Positions 62,588 to 64,000 of a stretch of DNA of 64,000 nucleotides are shown one piece after another (positions within the stretch are counted from its first letter, which is position 1; each line of letters starts with the position of its first letter). The notes beneath the pieces are model-generated. The model saw only the letters and a program-made list of their open reading frames with translations. It was not told the origin of the DNA and did no database searches. Both the position numbers and the translations under genes were made by a program. The stretch spans positions 1,302,001 to 1,366,000 of the forward strand of contig OY760934.1 of the NCBI GenBank assembly GCA_963664245.1. The letters run 5' to 3'. The DNA comes from GCA-2711565 sp963664245 (GTDB taxonomy: Bacteria > Bacteroidota > Bacteroidia > Bacteroidales > GCA-2711565).

Positions 62588-64000
62588 ATGAAAAAGACTT
62601 TTTTACATATACTTGTTTTGCTCGTTACAACAATCGGGTTAAACTCTTGTGAAAAATTCCTGGAAGAAAAAAGTCAGGATGAAATACGACCCACGACAAT
62701 AGCAGATCTAAGCGCCCTGATGAATGGCGAGGCTTACCCATCTACACAGCCAGGGGATTTATATTTGAATATGCTCACGGATGAAGTTAGCTGTAATGGC
62801 ACAGAGGATGAATCATCCAATACATACATTGGCTATCTAAACAATGGAGCCCCTATATTTAAATGGGATCCAAGTATGTTTGACGGCGCATTAACAGCAT
62901 TGCTGTTTGACCAAGATTCATGGAAGAAGTATTATGAAAAAATAATGGGATGTAACCTGGTAAAGGATTATGTTGATAAAGTAACAGGTACAGATCAGGC
63001 AAAAAAAGCCGTATTGGGACAGGTTTTGTTTCTGAGGGCTTATTATTACTTCAAATTGGTTAATATCTATGGACAACCATACAATAATAATCCGACGACA
63101 AACTTAGGTGTGCCGCTGATGCTTTCATCTATCGTGTCAAATGTACTCCCCCAACGGAACACTGTTGCTGAAGTTTATGCTCAAATTGAGGCAGACTTGC
63201 TTGAATCGGCAGATTTGTTAAAGGATAACTATACGCCTTCTTCTGTCTTTAGAGTAGGTCATCTGACGGCTTACGCACTTCTTTCAAGAATGTATTTATA
63301 CATGGAAGATTTTGATAAAGCCATAGAATATGCCAATCTTGTGATCGCAGAAAAACCGGACCTCACCTTGTTTAAGGCATATTTTAACGGCATATATAAC
63401 AACTATACAGGCGTTTACGATGTGTCTGCAAGTCAGGAAGTATTATGGGTTTATGGAACAAATTCATATAAAGGGAATAACTATCTTATTCCAAATAATG
63501 GGTCACTCCTTTCCGGGAAAACCATTCCTTATACAGTATCAGAAACATTACTGAATTTATACGATCCTTTAGACCTTCGATCCACTTTTTATTTCGCCAA
63601 ATTTGGTGGGGTGACATATAATATCATCAAATGTGGTTCTAGCATTACCACGTACGGAGATCAGGGAATGCGTCTTGCGGAGGTATATCTTAACAGGGCT
63701 GAAGCCTTAATTCGCAGAGGACAAGCGGATGATTTAACACAGGCGCTAAGTGATCTAAATACACTTAGGGCAAGCCGATATGATACACGGAATGATGCTT
63801 ATGTTCCAGTCCTTGATCCTATAAACCCTCTCGCTTTTTGCAAAGAAGAACGCCGAAGGGAACTTTGTTTGGAAGAAGGACATCGTTGGTTTGATATGAG
63901 ACGTTGGGGTGAAGGAGCTACGCATGTATTCAAAGCTGTGGACGGTGGCGAATCAAATTACACTCTTCAACCGGGAAGTTTGTTGTACGCTTTGCCTATC
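62588..64000 (+). CDS. SusD/RagB-like lipoprotein, locus 3 (3' end outside window)
   Basis: I translated this from ATG 62588, 11 bases after susC; the frame stays open to the window end (471 codons). The signal ends TIGLNSC (Cys21), then EKFLEEKSQDEI. SusD features: VLGQVLFLRAYYYFKLVNIYGQPY, RLAEVYLNRAEALIRRGQ and near the end EERRRELCLEEGHRWFDMRRWG, followed by LQPGSLLYALPI. Only the last few residues should be missing. Any further genes of locus 3 lie beyond the window. Confidence 0.93.
   Translation, partial: MKKTFLHILVLLVTTIGLNSCEKFLEEKSQDEIRPTTIADLSALMNGEAYPSTQPGDLYLNMLTDEVSCNGTEDESSNTYIGYLNNGAPIFKWDPSMFDGALTALLFDQDSWKKYYEKIMGCNLVKDYVDKVTGTDQAKKAVLGQVLFLRAYYYFKLVNIYGQPYNNNPTTNLGVPLMLSSIVSNVLPQRNTVAEVYAQIEADLLESADLLKDNYTPSSVFRVGHLTAYALLSRMYLYMEDFDKAIEYANLVIAEKPDLTLFKAYFNGIYNNYTGVYDVSASQEVLWVYGTNSYKGNNYLIPNNGSLLSGKTIPYTVSETLLNLYDPLDLRSTFYFAKFGGVTYNIIKCGSSITTYGDQGMRLAEVYLNRAEALIRRGQADDLTQALSDLNTLRASRYDTRNDAYVPVLDPINPLAFCKEERRRELCLEEGHRWFDMRRWGEGATHVFKAVDGGESNYTLQPGSLLYALPI

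Overview
The window is a chromosomal segment of a Gram-negative Bacteroidota bacterium, probably a member of the Bacteroidales/Marinilabiliales group (lineage is inference). The evidence is three SusC/SusD outer-membrane import loci, each with its own ECF sigma factor and FecR anti-sigma factor; Bacteroidota-type promoters (TAnnTTTG); lipid A genes; an archaeal-type ProS; and very few Shine-Dalgarno sequences.

Layout. 1-7.7 kb: glyA (minus, cut by the window edge), a catalytic/non-catalytic pair of M16 zinc peptidases, guaB, and two SurA/parvulin-type periplasmic folding factors. 7.8-11.9 kb: an export operon (MacA-like adaptor, MacB-like permease, TolC-like channel) with no adjacent ATPase gene. 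12-21.6 kb: ahpC, mazG-proS (minus), a Tyr/Ser/Arg-rich lipoprotein, a FadL/OmpP1-like protein, a TPR protein, and a Nif3-like/zinc-ribbon pair. 21.7-25.5 kb: lpxK-punA-lpxH and an AI-2E family permease. 25.5-26.1 kb: a non-coding stretch with palindromes and a short-period repeat. 26.1-35.3 kb: ECF/FecR/SusCD locus 1, ending in a large protease-pseudoprotease-PDZ-thioredoxin protein. 35.3-47.5 kb: a complete branched-chain amino acid operon, ilvD-ilvB-ilvN-ilvC-leuA-leuC-leuD-cimA-leuB. 47.6-56.8 kb: ECF/FecR/SusCD locus 2, with a lipoprotein thioredoxin and a LolA-like protein. 57.0-64 kb: ECF/FecR/SusCD locus 3, cut by the window end.

The clearest regulatory system is ahead of ilvD. Two complete ribosome-mediated attenuators lie in series. 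Each has a short leader peptide packed with Ile/Leu/Val codons, an antiterminator strand that starts inside the leader stop codon, and an intrinsic terminator whose 3' arm repeats that strand. The operon carries a second LeuA-like enzyme that strongly resembles Leptospira (R)-citramalate synthase. The cell could therefore make isoleucine from pyruvate with the same LeuCD and LeuB, which fits one control region serving Ile, Leu and Val.

Other points of interest: the unusual multi-domain protein in locus 1; an apparent one-base frameshift at the start of the locus 2 sigma factor; a short intergenic element present three times (35.5, 47.5 and 56.85 kb); and a shared leader layout ahead of all three susC genes. 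No CAZyme lies beside any SusCD pair, and thioredoxin domains occur at two of the three loci. This hints at uptake of peptides or other disulfide-containing substrates rather than glycans. No tRNA, rRNA, CRISPR array or insertion sequence was recognised.
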